From contig OZ007508.1 of assembly GCA_963931865.1 (NCBI GenBank), forward strand, positions 9,112,781 to 9,176,780: a stretch of DNA of 64,000 nt, in the 5' to 3' direction. This DNA is from Axinella damicornis. Taxonomy: Eukaryota; Porifera; Demospongiae; Axinellida; Axinellidae. The translations under genes and the position numbers were made by a program. Of this stretch, positions 45,998 to 56,433 are shown one piece after another (position 1 is the stretch's first letter; the number at the start of each line of letters is the position of its first letter). The notes beneath the pieces were generated by a model that saw only the letters and a program-made list of their open reading frames with translations, made no database searches and was not told where the DNA came from.

Positions 45998-46113
45998 TAT
46001 AGGAAAGAATTAGTGACTCCACACTATTTCGTCCCTATATTAGTATAGGGATGATTTAGTGTACCCTACACTATTTCGCTCCTATAGTATATGGGAAGAA
46101 TTTTAAAATAGTG
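45929..46113. repeat. Right terminal inverted repeat of the composite transposon
   Basis: Reverse complement of 37357-37541, ending AAAATAGTG followed by TA. The fusion gene frame runs into it as far as 45997. Confidence 0.9.
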
Positions 46114-46152
46114 TAATATTCTACCCACCCATTTGATGCTCTCTCCCTGCAG

Positions 46153-47293
46153 CTGTCGATGGAGAAGGTGGTGAAGATGGGCTACCTGTTGGAGAAGACT
46201 TGCAGCAGCTACTACCCAGCCTACTGCAGCATGGTGCAGAGTATTGAGGACGCTCTGGAAGAGGCCAGGGATGTCAGGTTGGAATGAGTCTCTCGAACTG
46301 GATTGGAAGGGAGGGAGGGAAGGAGGGACTGACTCACTCTCACTATCTGGTACTCCAGAAACAGTTCTGTCGAGTAATTTTACATGTGAATACTGACACA
46401 TATATACTTGCAGTAAACCAATTGTTTGTGTCCTGTGCCTCTTTTCTTATTGCAACACTTCGTGCATAAAACAGTAAACACTCTTTGCTTAGAATGTACG
46501 TAATACAATGACTTGAGCTTTGACGATAGAGAGGGAAGGGAATTTGTGAGGGGGTCATCTGCAAATATTTGTATCTTCTCAGTATTTAATTGTAGCTACG
46601 ACAGCAAAGACTCAAAGCAGCCCCCCCCCCCCCCCCCCCCCCCCCCCGGAATTAAACCCTGCTTAACCTTAGAAACAGCGACATAAATGGCCCAGAGCGT
46701 GCGGACCAAATTGATCCTTGTGCTGCCCATCTCCCTCCAGCATGTACCTGAAGCCACTGCGCCGCCACCTGGAGGAGATGGAGGAGTGTGACTTCCTCGA
46801 ACTCAAGCAGCGGATCGCTGCCCTGTTCCATGTGATCTGCCTTGTGTGGGCCAACTCTAAGCACTACGTCAGCCGTCTAGACTGATCGTGCTTCTCCAGG
46901 AGATCTCCAATCTCCTCCTAGACCTGGTGTGTGTGTGGGATGGTAGCTTCAGTGTTAATGTACCACATTGAGTGTGCTATGGATGGGGAGGGGGCTTGTG
47001 GGTGTGGCTAGGTAAGTAATGAGCGTATATATCCCATTACCATCGTAATTTGTACACATGAAGGGATGGATGTGCAATGGATTTTAAGCTGAGTTTTTGG
47101 TTTATTGCTAACTTTACGGAGCACTATTTCAGGGGCTACATTTTCAAACTGGAGAAGTATAGCACACTATGCACACTATGGATTACTTCGGCACGTTTGT
47201 CTTGTTGCTAGTATCCTGATATGTGTAGGGGCCTTGAATTCCCTTCTAAGCTCTCACCTTCCTCCCCCCTTCCACATACACATTCACACACAT

Positions 47294-47332
<39 letters not shown>

Positions 47333-47598
47333 ACTCCACCCCCATCTTCCTTCATCTCTCCGCCTGGCAGACACGCAGCTACGTCTCGGAGGAGATCCTC
47401 CGTACGGAACCAGAGGAAGGGATCGAGAAACTACAGGAGGCACTCATGGTCTGCAAGAGCTACCACGACACTTACTTTAACCGCCGTGCTAACTTGGCCC
47501 AGTACTTCAAGGAGAGGCCAGTTGTTGAATGGAACTTTGAACCTTCCCTCGTGTTCGCTCGTCTTGACCGCTTCACCAACCAGCTGAAAGTGATCGAG
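46153..47598 (+). CDS. Dynein heavy chain exons 1-3 in window (DHC_N1 start)
   Basis: Exons 46153-46277, 46741-46926 and 47371-47598. They give SYYPAYCSMVQSIEDALEEA, YLKPLRRHLEEMEECDFLEL and the TRSYVSEEILRT...VFARLDRF segment. In the second exon the frame runs to HYVSRLD then TGA at about 46882; the expected LIVLLQEISNLLLDL continues one base out of frame, so a base is missing around CGTCTAGACTG. The transposon end is only 40 bases upstream of the first acceptor. Introns contain a poly-C run (46621-46647), a CA repeat and short GT tracts. Confidence 0.85.
46621..46647. repeat. Poly-C run
   Basis: Uninterrupted C run inside a dynein intron; similar C or G runs occur at 48745-48772, 54371-54393, 55551-55574 and 63506-63530. 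Confidence 0.95.
47290..47332. repeat. (CA)n microsatellite
   Basis: ACAC run immediately upstream of the third dynein exon. Confidence 0.95.
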
Positions 47599-47734
47599 GT
47601 GATTTATCATGACAGTTTATGTGATGGTGTACGTACTGCATTTACTGTCACCCTGAAAAGTGGTAGAGACTGCTTACATGTATATATGATCGTGGATTAT
47701 TTTTTTATGTGTTCTCAACACATGTTATCCACCA

Positions 47735-48125
47735 CCCCTCACTCACATCTCACCCACTCACTCCTACACCTCTCCACCTCTCCACCCACCTCCCCTCACT
47801 CCTGCACCTCCACCTCTCCACCCACCACCCCTAACTCCTGCACCTACACCTCTCATCCACCACCCCTCACTCCTGCTCCTCCACCTCTCCACCCACCACC
47901 CACCTCCACCTCTCATCCACCACCCCTCACTCCTGCACCTCCACCTCTCATCCACCACCCCTCACTCCTGCACCTCCACCTCTCATCCACCACCCCTCAC
48001 TCCTGCACCTCCACCTCTCATCCACCATCCCTCTCTCCTGCACCTCCACCTCTCCCTCGCTCCTGCACCTCCACCTATCATCCACCATCCCTCACTCCTG
48101 CACCTCTCTACCTCTCCACCAGTGT
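47735..48125. repeat. CACCTC-rich minisatellite
   Basis: Tandem CTCATCCACCACCCCTCACT and CCTGCACCTCCACCTCT units, about 35-40 bp, in a dynein intron. The Pro/Ser/Thr-rich long frame over it is a repeat artefact. Confidence 0.9.
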
Positions 48126-48391
48126 TCTCGCTGTCTACCGAACGGCACTGTGCCCTTTGGGCTTCTAATGTGCCCTTCGTGGTCTTGTCCATAAGCACAA
48201 TGTACATGCTAGCCTCTGCACTTTGATTACTTTTTAGCAACGAAATACATGGCTTCACAAGGTTACTGACCAGCATGAATCTCATTATGAACCCTCTTAA
48301 ACAAATTTCTGGTGAGATCACTGTTCTCCACCCCTCACACCTACACCCACCACCCCCAATCCGATGACTCTTCTCTGTTTCCTCCCTTCAG

Positions 48392-48731
48392 GAATACTTC
48401 CACACTCTGATAGAATTCGTCCGCCTTGAGAAGATTGAGTTCGGTGGAGTCAAAGGTCCTGTCCTCAGCGATTTAGTGCTGAACATGTTTGAGGAGTTCA
48501 CGGAGCTGAGCAACAAGTTCCAGACCCGCAGTGACGATCCCCTTGACATCAACAACACTGTCAGTGAATGATTAATGTTCACACGTTTACATCAGCAGGA
48601 GCCCATAACGAGATGGAGTGTCCAAATTGAATGTTATATATATCCACAGAGTATTGCTGTTCCAACTGCAGCAACCTACATGTATAACGTGCCATTACTT
48701 GGATATGTAGTGAGAGCTGGTGCGTGTGTGT

Positions 48732-48762
<31 letters not shown>

Positions 48763-51700
48763 GGGGGGGGGGGCTTCCTATACTGTTGGCCACGTGCTGG
48801 TTCAAGTTTGTGAATAAAATTTTGGTACTTTAAGTAGTACGAATTCCCCACTTGCTGTATATGGTCAAGCACTGTTAGACCAGCGTTGTTATCGCAGTTG
48901 GACACTCCTTCTCATTATGGGATCCTGACATCAGAAATACCTGTGTATACTTCTACTCGCATACGTAGCAGCATTTCCAACCATTACCGGCGATCTTCGT
49001 ACTTACAGTAGCGGTCAGAAAAAAGTTCCCGTTCCGTTCCAGAATTACGAGCGTAATACGCTAGACAGTAATAAAGATACGGCAACGGAACGGAAGTCAA
49101 GCGTTATTACGGAAACACTACGTAATTGCGTTCGAGCACTTCCGTAATTACTGTACGTGTGTTTTGACAGCTTGCCATGCCAGGGTGTGTTTTGACAGCT
49201 GACTTTGCGTGCACTACTAATTAGTCCTTTGACACTCGAGAGCAGTCATAACAAGGATCTACCATGGCTTCGAGGAAGACAACGGACCTCCCCATCTGAA
49301 GTGAAAGCCGGAACGCGGAACGGAAGTAAAATGCGGGCCGCGCGCTATATATCATCACCGTACGCGGGGCGTCTTTATTCACTGGACTGGTGGACTGGAC
49401 TGGACTCACCCAAAAATCTGTAAGATGCCTTTTTCAGTGTAGGACAGAAGCTAAGCATATTTATTTATTCACTAAAGTTGCTTGCATAGTCTGCTTTAGT
49501 GTCTTCCCTCGAGTCGGTAGAGGTCAAAGGTCACGTGCATATTTAATGAGCTTCAATGAAAAGATTAGAAGAGCATTTATTTTACCGCAGACATCGAACT
49601 CCAGCCTTTCGCTGAAGCATAGAAACAGAAAATAATATTTCTCTATCATCCACGACTGACTGAAGCACATTTTGCTGGAGCTCATTAAATATGCACGTGG
49701 ATGTGCTTCATACCGTAATAGGGCGATTACGGAACGTAAAAATTGAACGTAAAAACGGAACGATTACGAAACGCAAACGTTTATTAGCGTAGTACGCTCG
49801 CAATACCGGAACGGAACGGGAACTTTTTTCTGACCGCTACTGTATCTACTAACCATTACAGATGATCAACAGATTTGCTACTACAGTGGAACCTGTCTAT
49901 AGTGGGCACCTTGGGACTAGCATTTCTTGGCCACCATAGACTTGTGGTTGCTTTAAGCATGTTATTATTTTGTATTGGATTAGCGCAAATGGGACCTGGG
50001 CATGAGATTGAGGCTATGTGAGAGTGTCAGTTGTAGTCAGCTGCTTGTCAATCGATTTCTCTGTAGAAGTGCAAGCAAATTCAACTAAGTCTGCGCTGGG
50101 ATGGTTCTGTGTAGCCAGATGTTAGCTTGTATGGAAGCTACGCCGGGTGTAGAAATTTTGGGCATCATGTGCAGACTCCCAACCAGATGTTAGTAGTTAG
50201 GTGCTTGACAATTAGCTGTTCACACTCTCCCAATTACCAGATGTTCAACATACGTACCTACGTAATACAATACCAACCAATTTCTGTGCTTGATCACAAG
50301 AGTGTGACGATTGTAGAAGTGTTGTACGGGTTGTAGGTACAAATGAACAATCACAGAACACGTGCGTACAATCAGGACTCCTGGTACGATGCTACATCAA
50401 CCCTGATTCTGTAAAGGTAGATGTTAACCACGTACTACTCGTATGGAATGGTGGAGTGAAATATTGTGCATCCTATACAAGACTTGCCAGTCACATGTGC
50501 GAGTTAACCTACTGTTCTGGGACACGAGAATGAGTCTATGTGAGGGTTAGCCTCGTTCCCAGGCGCTTGGGAACGAAGCTATGTGAGAGTGTCAGTTATA
50601 GTCAGCTGCTTGTCAATCAGCTGTCCCTCCTTGCAGGAGTTTCTCTCAGACTACAAGGCTTTCAAAGAGAAGATTGCAGACATCGAGCTGCGACTGGGAT
50701 TCATTGTCTGCCAATCGTTTGATGACTGTCACGGATGTGAGTCTGCCTTCAAGGTATGAAACAAGTCTTCATAGAATAACTTGTTGCCTCTTACCCAGGC
50801 CTTCTCACCCCAGCATTTGTGCTTGCAGTACTATTGTGCAGGAAGGCTGGTATACGTAAAACACATTGCATGCAGTAACATACATACCGAGACGTATGGA
50901 GGAGTAGCACTTTCCCAGAAAACCAAAACTGTGCAAGTGTGGTAAGTGCACTACTGATCACAACAATGGACCACGGAGCACCGTCTGCATCCGGTAGTCT
51001 TGGCAACATTTCTCATTGTACACAAGGCTGACTCCCCCCATAGTCAATACATCCACCCAGCATCCAGGTATAGGTCACTCTATGTGACGATTTTCACCTG
51101 GCTCCCATGATTATGATTGCAAGTGACAAAACATTGGTATATGAGAAGGGTATATAAATATTACCAGGCCCACAGGGAGTGGGGATTCGAGGGGGTTCGC
51201 ACGAACCCTCCTTCTAGGCAGGATAAAATTATACAGCAGGTAGCTTCGCAAACTCTACCGTTTCTTTGTGAGTAGTCGACTAGTCATGGAGAAATCACCG
51301 TCGTCAGAACAAAGCAGTGCAGTGCAAAGCGGTGGAGGTGATACGAGAGCCCATCTAGGTCACTGAAAACGACTGTTAAAATAAATTCTGCACTTCGCGT
51401 GGATTGGATCACCACTACACACCTCTGTTCATTACCTTTGGCAGTGCCCGTATCGAACCCCTGTCCTGGAAATCCTGCCTACAGGCCTGATTACTATCTT
51501 ACAATCTCTCATTTCTTATTCATTTCTGTTCGCTTTACTTTCCCATCCCCTCTCCCTCCCCCTCCCTTTCCTACTCCCTCTCCCCTCTCCTCCCCCTCCC
51601 TTCCCTCCTCCCTTTCCTCTCCTACCCCCTTCCTTCTCCCCTCCCCTTCAACCCAACCCTCCCTTCCCTCATCCCTCTCTCCTCTCCTTCCTCTCTCCTC

Positions 51701-52876
51701 CAGCTGCTCGAGATGATGGGCTCCCTGATTGAACGTCCCCTCATTCACCAAGACTTCCAGCACAAGTACCCGATCCTGCTGGCCATGTTTGACCAAGAAC
51801 TAGACAACGCCAAGCTCATATTTGACCAGCAGGTGACCCTTGCTCAGACACCCTCTGGGCCTGTTATCAACAAGAACATGCCCTACGTGGCCGGTGTGCT
51901 CAAGTGGACCCAAGGACTGAGGGAGAGGATCACTCAGAGCATGGACAGACTGCAGATGCTGAACCACGGGTTGGTGAATGAACTTAGTCTATCGGTAGTG
52001 TCAAGTTTTGGGGGCATAGACTCTTACTACTCCCCAGTAGCTTAGTGGTGATTTGTTTTGCTGGTATTTAGAGGTAGAGGATTGTTGTGTTTATGAATCT
52101 CAACATGATGGTTTATGACCGGGCGACAGTACCTATGTACTGTGGTCAGTAGTCAATGTTGTTAATCTTTGGCTGCACCCACACTGTAACTGGTGACTTT
52201 GACTACCCTTGCTTCTCATGTAGCACAATGGAAACTGTGGAGGCGATGATGGTACGGAACAAGTTTCAGGAAACGACCCAGCACATCAAGAAGTGAGTGA
52301 TTTTGAGGCTCACGTACATGTACAGTGTAGTGGTGATCCTGTCCCATATGCCAGTGTTGATTTGTCAGTTATCATTCTCTCCCTCCATCCTCCCTCCATC
52401 CCTCCCCCCTCACTACTCCCTCCGTTCCTCCCCCCTCCCTCCCTCCCTCCCTCCCTCCCTCCCTCCCTCCCTCCCTCCCTCCCTCCCTCCATCCTTAGGT
52501 ATGAGGATGAGATCTACCTGGAATGGACAGAGAGTGTTGATGACATAGCGAAGGCCAACCTGGACAAGCCCCTCATTCTCAAGGACACCAACACTCTGCA
52601 TATTCATGTGAACTTTGACCCTCAGGTTAGATTCAAAGGAAGATTATGACCCTTTTTTCAAAGTGCAACCATATTTTTGCATTGGTGCCTGATGTATGTT
52701 TCGTGGTGACGGTATTAATGAAGGGTCAACACACATGCACTCACATGCATACATAGCTGGTGGCTCTCTTGCGTGAGGAGAAGTACCTGGAACAAAGGGA
52801 GAACACGGATCATGTGATCCCTGAGAGCGCTGCTGCTGTTTTCACACAGAGCGAGACCTACAGGAAATTCCTCCAG
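48392..52876 (+). CDS. Dynein heavy chain exons 4-9 (DHC_N1 middle)
   Basis: Exons 48392-48559, 50637-50753, 51704-51969, 52224-52292, 52499-52625 and 52757-52876, all in phase. They encode FVRLEKIEFGGVKG, a segment ending CHGCESAFK, MGSLIERPLIHQDFQHKYP with MPYVAGVLKWTQGLRERI (the most recognisable DHC_N1 signature), and YEDEIYLEWTESVDDIAK. No breaks are visible here. The second intron is long because of a mariner-like insertion. Branch/polypyrimidine tracts before 51704 and 52499 are expanded CT repeats. Confidence 0.9.
49006..49842. mobile_element. Mariner-like MITE with TA duplication
   Basis: Ends CAGTAGCGGTCAGAAAAAAG and exact reverse complement CTTTTTTCTGACCGCTACTG, flanked by TA (49004-49005, 49843-49844). 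Subterminal GTTCCGTTCC-type repeats are inverted too. No transposase frame. It lies in a dynein intron. Confidence 0.85.
50548..50581. mobile_element. Minimal CCCAGG-family hairpin
   Basis: TAGCCTCGTTCCCAGGC and GCTTGGGAACGAAGCTA fold on each other with no interior; an extremely deleted family member. Confidence 0.7.
51170..51490. mobile_element. Diverged MITE related to 17056-17471
   Basis: Shares GAGAGCCCATCTA, the ATTGGATC segment and GCAGTGCCCGTA-type sequence with the hAT-like MITE in the channel gene. Ends CAGGCCCACAGGGAGTGG and CCTGCCTACAGGCCTG are a weak inverted pair. Confidence 0.4.
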
Positions 52877-54195
52877 GTATGTATACATATCGGTTGTTTC
52901 GGCCTATAATTGCTAGCTTCATATGTAAGCTTACATATACACATTTTTCACTGATGAGGGCTACGCTACATGTACAGGCCGAAACCTGTATTGAAATATC
53001 TGCGTATTCAGTTGGTGCATGAGCAAATTTACTTGGCATTACTGCTTCAACATGCAACATGAATTAAGCAAGTTTGTTACACTCCTGGTAGGGGAAAAAT
53101 TGGGCCGCGTAATGTAATGTAAATAATGTAATAAACGTTTGACTACTTCGGAACGGCCTACAAAGATTCTGAATACACCGTCGTGATCGCTATGATGCAG
53201 TGACACAAAATCAAAATAATTGTGCTGAAACTCACCTTGGTGGCGGAGATACAAGCGCTTTTGTCTCACCGTGGCCGCCATTGCTCGAGCACTCTCTCCG
53301 ACTTCCGGTGGCAGTACCGTTCTTAGCAAAGGCACACCAAGATTCTGACCACATGGCCGTGATCGCTGTCGTTCACTGACGCTTACATGCCAAACCTTAC
53401 CGTGCTGGCAAAGTTGTAAGTGCTGTAATAACTTCGTGTCTTCCCTTTGGCCGCCATTGCTAGCGATCGACAGAGCGTGGTTGCCACGTGGCATGTGCGT
53501 TAATTGGAACTAACAGCGATACTTAGCTTTCGCTACGGCGAGTCGCAGCCGGCGTTGCGATGGCTACCAGGAGTGCGGTTGCCCCTCGATAGTAATAAGA
53601 GAATCTGATGCCAAAATGGTAAGCAATCTGAGGTCAAAGTCGTGCGACTATGGTATTTCAAATGCTCTTACCATTTTTTACCCCTGGGCTGAGGAATGGA
53701 ATAAAAGCCACCTACATTCACTATATATATATTATTTGTAGATGGGGGATGTTCATATACATGTACCTACATAATCAAAAACATGTATTTTGTACTGTAG
53801 TATTTTGCATTTATGAAGCCACGCTCCAACCAGCCAATTGCATTTCACTCCAAAGCTTAATACGTAGCTTTGACCAGTTGCCCTGTCCTGCTAGCAGTGA
53901 CAAGACGTTTGTTGGTAGGGAGGAGGGGAGGAGAACAGTGAGAGAGCTATACTTGTAGTGACTGGACTGTTCAGGTGCCATCATCTTCATCGCACCCATT
54001 CGAGGTGGTAGTGGGACCACTTCGCTTGATTATTTCCTGCATAGACCATGCCTACAGGCAGTCCTCCGTGCAGGGGAACCACGTGCGAGCGAATGGTGTG
54101 CACACGGCAGCGTTATGGTGTCCATACAGCCCATATCTTGTAATGGAGCATATATAGAGAAGGGTGAGCTATAACCTTTGTCTTCTCATCCCTAG
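52877..54195. other. Dynein intron with diverged internal duplication
   Basis: 53150-53300 and 53325-53470 carry related sequence (AAGATTCTGA, TGATCGCT, CACTGAC, CTTTTGTCTCACC / CTTCGTGTCTTCCC), suggesting a duplicated repeat. No gene supported. Confidence 0.4.
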
Positions 54196-54357
54196 AACCT
54201 TGATGTGACGGTGGCACTGTACAACAGGGTCCGTGAGACCATCCTGGATGTGGAGCAGCCTCTGATTGAGGGGCAGCTGAGAGCCATTGATGAGCAGCTA
54301 GAGAGGGCGATCTCAGACCTCAACTGGACCAGTGAAGGTTGGGGAGGGGAGGAGTGT

Positions 54358-54388
<31 letters not shown>

Positions 54389-54475
54389 GGGGGGAGGATG
54401 TAGGGATTGAATTGTCCTATCCATTTCCCTTGATATATACACGCATGTATGCATTCACTGAACCGCGATTGTCCT

Positions 54476-54522
<47 letters not shown>

Positions 54523-55037
54523 GGCATGGGAGTACATCCAGTCCACGAGGGACCGTGTGTGTGATCTGGAGCGTCGTGTGAGGCTGGCCAAAGCAAACGT
54601 GGACTCCATGTGCAACATGATGGCGGTGTGGTGCGAGGCTCCACTCTTCCAGAGGAAGGGGGACAAGAAGGGTGGCCTGCTCAACTTAGAGGTGGGTGGA
54701 TTGCTGGTTGCATTGTGGCACGTGTAATATTGCACAGTGATGCAGAGACATCTTCAGATAGATCTTTTAATGCTCTTCCTCCTCCCCATTCTCCTCTCCC
54801 TCCCCATTCTCCTCTCCCTCCCCATTTCCACCTCCTGCCTCTCCCAATCTTTCCCCTTCTATTTGCCCCCTTCCCTCTTCCCTCTCTCCCCCACCCCACC
54901 CTTTTCTCTCCCTCCACCTTCCCCCCTCTCTCCTCTCTCAGGATCGCAAGAACCATGTACAGTCCCGCTATGATAAGGTTCGGGCTGATGAGGAACGAAT
55001 TCATACCCTGGTCAAAGAGAATCTGGACTATTTCCAG
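54196..55037 (+). CDS. Dynein heavy chain exons 10-12 (DHC_N1)
   Basis: Exons 54196-54337, 54522-54691 and 54942-55037. They encode VEQPLIEGQLRAIDEQL and ISDLNWTSE, WEYIQSTRDRVCDLERRV with RLAKANVDSM, and a short charged block ending ENLDYFQ. Phases agree. The first intron is almost entirely simple repeats (G run at 54371-54393, CA run at 54481-54520 forming the acceptor). Confidence 0.9.
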
Positions 55038-56433
55038 GTACATGTACATCAACGTTATAGTAATAGATTGTGTCCACATGCATGTACATGTACATATGAC
55101 AAACATGGATATGTTTTTATGCATGTTTATTCTCAAGCAAGTCAGGGGGTTATTTGTACGTATTATCTCACCCTTTCTGGGCCACAGCGCATATGTGTAT
55201 GCGTCATGAGACACTCAGCTTCGATCATGATGGTCACATCCGGCAATGTCCTTGGGACTTGAGTTCTGCGTGAGTAGAAAGGGCAGGACAGGGAGAGGTG
55301 GGTGGGTGCAGCCAAAGGGTGCAAGCGCAGCATGGCCGCGTCTGGGCTCTGGTGTAGAAAGCCCTTGGTTAGCACTGTGAGGGCATTGTTTTTTTGGCAT
55401 TAATGGACTTGAAAGCAAGTCATACTTGCCTTTGTAGGGCCCGGACTTGGCCCGGTGATGTCATGCATTGTACTGCATGGGCAGAGCTTCCAGCTTTCAC
55501 TCACCACAACCACAACACAAATTGATCTTTCTTTTGCTCCCTGCAATGACCCCCCCCCCCCCCCCCCCCCCCCCGGCCAAGAGCCAGGAGAGACCACTAG
55601 CACCTAAATACAAAAGTGCTCTATAAACATCCCATGAAAGGATCCATGATTATAATATATGTACATCACATTCTTAACCGAATCTTCTCTCTTTGTCTCT
55701 CTCTTAACATTCGTGCAGGATCATAACAAGGCTGCAGATTAGACTATTCTCCGTTACTCTCAATGAGAAGGAGAAAAGGTTGGTAATATACAAGGGCCAC
55801 TCCCCTCAGACACCAGACGCTGGGATGCCAACAGGTGCCAGGGGCAGCCACTTCGCAACCCCTCCCCAGGTCGTATTACAGATTCTAAGCGACCTGGGGC
55901 ACACACCAGACTTGCAGTCTGTGGGGCTACTACACAGGCCCCAGAGCATGGGCACCCCAGGTGTGCAAATAGACTTGCAGTCTGTGGGGCTACTACACAG
56001 GCCCCAGTGCATGGGCACCCCTGGGTTGCGAAGTGACCTCCTGCTGGCCCCAGCACAGAATACGAGTAGGGGAGTGCATGTCAGCCAGGACATCCTCAGG
56101 GAAAAGAGGAGACCCAGAGACGTAGCCTAGTGCCCTTGTAATGTCACACCTCCCCGAACGGGGGAGGCGGAAGGGGAAGCAAGCTAATAAGAAGGAAATT
56201 AGTGAACCACTAAGGGAGGGTGTGGAGGGCTGTAACAACTACTGCACTAAGAATTTAAGTTGTCAATGAAAGCTGCCTACGTACTAAATGCTAGCGCTTC
56301 CTATGGTAGCTAACTGCACCCGTGCTTTAGCTCGTGACATATAAGGCCTCACCCAGGGGGAGTGGTCCCTTCGAATGTTAACCTCATTTGAACTGGGTTA
56401 AAATAGCATCCCATGTCACCCTTTCCACCACAG
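55038..56433. repeat. Intron with 65-bp direct repeats
   Basis: GACTTGCAGTCTGTGGGGCT with the following CATGGGCACCCC segment is repeated at about 55911-55975 and 55976-56036, with another relative near 55860-55910. The minus-strand frames over it are repeat translations. A poly-C run lies at 55551-55574. Confidence 0.7.

Larger units (their letters stand above)
37357..46113 (+). mobile_element. Composite CACTA-ended transposon: RecQ + MULE DDE + Ulp1
   Basis: Autonomous-type DNA transposon of 8757 bp. Both ends begin CACTATTTTAAAATTCTTCC and stay nearly identical for about 185 bp in inverted orientation; TA flanks both sides (37355-37356, 46114-46115), compatible with a TA target duplication. 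It holds one long multi-domain gene (39378-45997) in the plus direction, with a long 5' region that has itself been invaded by two small transposons, and an intron invaded by a third. The CACTA start suggests the CACTA/EnSpm group, whereas the transposase is MULE-like and the Ulp1 partner recalls Mutator-, CACTA- and KDZ-type elements. I know of no named family with RecQ, DDE and Ulp1 in one polypeptide. Confidence 0.85.

Noticed and set aside
37357..46113. Assigning the composite element firmly to CACTA/EnSpm, MULE or KDZ
   Set aside because: Termini, TA flank, DDE type and Ulp1 partner point to different groups, and no search could be run. Left unassigned.
47221..48168. 315-codon frame with His/Thr and Pro/Ser runs
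   Set aside because: It runs across a CA microsatellite, a true dynein exon in another frame, and a CACCTC minisatellite. No independent gene.
54449..54727. 92-codon frame through the CA repeat
   Set aside because: Its real coding part is dynein exon 54522-54691. The His/Thr start is microsatellite.
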